From Nitrospira sp. BO4 (GTDB taxonomy: Bacteria > Nitrospirota > Nitrospiria > Nitrospirales > Nitrospiraceae): a stretch of DNA of 64,000 nt. The translations under genes and the position numbers were made by a program. A model generated the notes under the pieces. The model was not told the DNA's origin and searched no databases. It saw only the letters and a program-made list of their open reading frames with translations. The stretch spans positions 186,001 to 250,000 of the forward strand of contig JAMPUU010000006.1 in assembly GCA_030144965.1 (NCBI GenBank), given 5' to 3'. Positions 63,365 through 64,000 of the stretch are shown piece by piece. Every line of letters begins with the position of its first letter. The first letter of the stretch is position 1.

Positions 63365-64000
63365 CGGCCCCACATGAACACAATGTACAGGTCACGAAAG
63401 GGAAACTTGTTCTGGAGGGTATCCTCGGCCTGCCGACCGTCGCACGCGGGGTGGTCATCTTTGCACACGGGAGCGGGAGCGGGCGGTTCAGCCCTCGCAA
63501 CAACTTCGTCGCCCGACGACTGCAGCAAGATGGACTCGGCACGCTCCTGCTCGATTTGTTGACTGAAGAGGAAGCGGACGATCGGCGCAAGGTGTTTGAT
63601 ATCGATCTGCTGGCAGACAGACTCCTGCTGGCGAAAGGCTGGCTGGTCGAGGAACCACGGACGAAGAACACGGGAATCGGCTATTTTGGAGCCAGCACCG
63701 GCGCCGGAGCAGCCCTGCAAGCCGCAGCGCGAAATCCGTCGAACATCAGGGCCGTCGTGTCACGAGGGGGACGACCGGACCTGGCTAAATCTTATCTGCC
63801 GTCGGTCGCCGCTCCGACCTTGTTGATCGTCGGAGGCCACGATGAACCGGTCATTGACATGAACCAGGCAGCGTATGATTGGCTGACCTGTGAAAAGAAA
63901 TTGGTCATCATCCCTGGGGCAACACACCTGTTCGAGGAGCCTGGGACCTTGGAACAGGTGGCGGAACATGCAGGAAGGTGGTTTGTACGGTACCTCGTTT
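63361..64000 (+). CDS. Alpha/beta hydrolase, dienelactone-hydrolase-like (runs off window)
   Basis: At least 213 residues, open at the window end. Nucleophile elbow GASTGAG, a downstream Asp in VGGHDEPV and His in PGATHLFEE give a Ser-Asp-His triad; HGSGSGR near the N-terminus is the oxyanion-type loop. Very little is probably missing, as the triad His has been passed. The start overlaps the stop of the pentapeptide gene. Substrate unknown. Confidence 0.85.
   Translation, partial: MTAPHEHNVQVTKGKLVLEGILGLPTVARGVVIFAHGSGSGRFSPRNNFVARRLQQDGLGTLLLDLLTEEEADDRRKVFDIDLLADRLLLAKGWLVEEPRTKNTGIGYFGASTGAGAALQAAARNPSNIRAVVSRGGRPDLAKSYLPSVAAPTLLIVGGHDEPVIDMNQAAYDWLTCEKKLVIIPGATHLFEEPGTLEQVAEHAGRWFVRYLV

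Noticed and set aside
1..64000. CRISPR arrays, insertion sequences, rRNA operons
   Set aside because: No regularly spaced repeats, transposase genes or rRNA segments were seen in the window.

Overview
This 64 kb window is bacterial chromosomal DNA of moderately high GC content, with dense coding and many ATGA-type overlaps. The gene set fits Nitrospirota, most likely genus Nitrospira: an archaeal-type pyruvoyl arginine decarboxylase, a deoxyhypusine-synthase-like enzyme, a complete ISC iron-sulfur operon, tandem universal stress proteins, pyrophosphate-type phosphofructokinase and many small lineage-type hypotheticals. The organism is inferred from gene content alone.

Layout. 1-8300 (minus): an export cluster of HlyD-like adaptor, ABC protein with an eroded ATPase domain and three tandem TolC paralogues, divergent from an NhaR-like LysR regulator. 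9255-15333 (minus): a polyamine operon (DHS-like/homospermidine synthase type enzyme, DsbA-like protein, zinc ribbon, aldehyde dehydrogenase, arginine decarboxylase, agmatinase) ending in a pseudouridine synthase. 15837-17414: NCS2 permease. 17453-26131: one tRNA-Glu(CTC) insertion locus. A tyrosine recombinase ends 8 bp from the tRNA; an exact 33-bp copy of the tRNA 3' end lies at 18265, and an older diverged copy lies at 17453. The younger island carries a MarR-controlled RND efflux system.

26393-32985: small conserved proteins and a Glu/Gln decoding cluster (tRNA-Glu, GlnRS, two tRNA-Gln, GluRS). 33114-39760: flavin reductase, ISC ferredoxin and iscR-iscS-iscU-iscA-hscB-hscA-iscX. 39770-47207: PBP1A, TypA/BipA with an unusual hairpin-U8 leader, peroxiredoxin, thioredoxin-like protein and two His-rich periplasmic paralogues. 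47259-50936 (minus): rubrerythrin, Fe-S oxidoreductase, DUF3501, a double-domain PTPS protein and a small membrane protein.

51173-64000: lipoproteins, a MarR protein with a Cys-rich tail, then two divergent operons around 58.0-58.3 kb. One carries Usp, DUF2934 and a hypothetical, possibly continuing into PPi-PFK and a second Usp. The other carries a 31-aa membrane peptide, Usp, FmdB, cytochrome c, nicotinamidase, nicotinate phosphoribosyltransferase, a pentapeptide-repeat protein and a hydrolase cut by the window end. The shared intergenic region holds two outward-facing sigma-54 (-24/-12) promoter matches flanking a 9-bp-arm inverted repeat. This suggests one enhancer-controlled stress or dormancy-like regulon, and is the observation I would check first.
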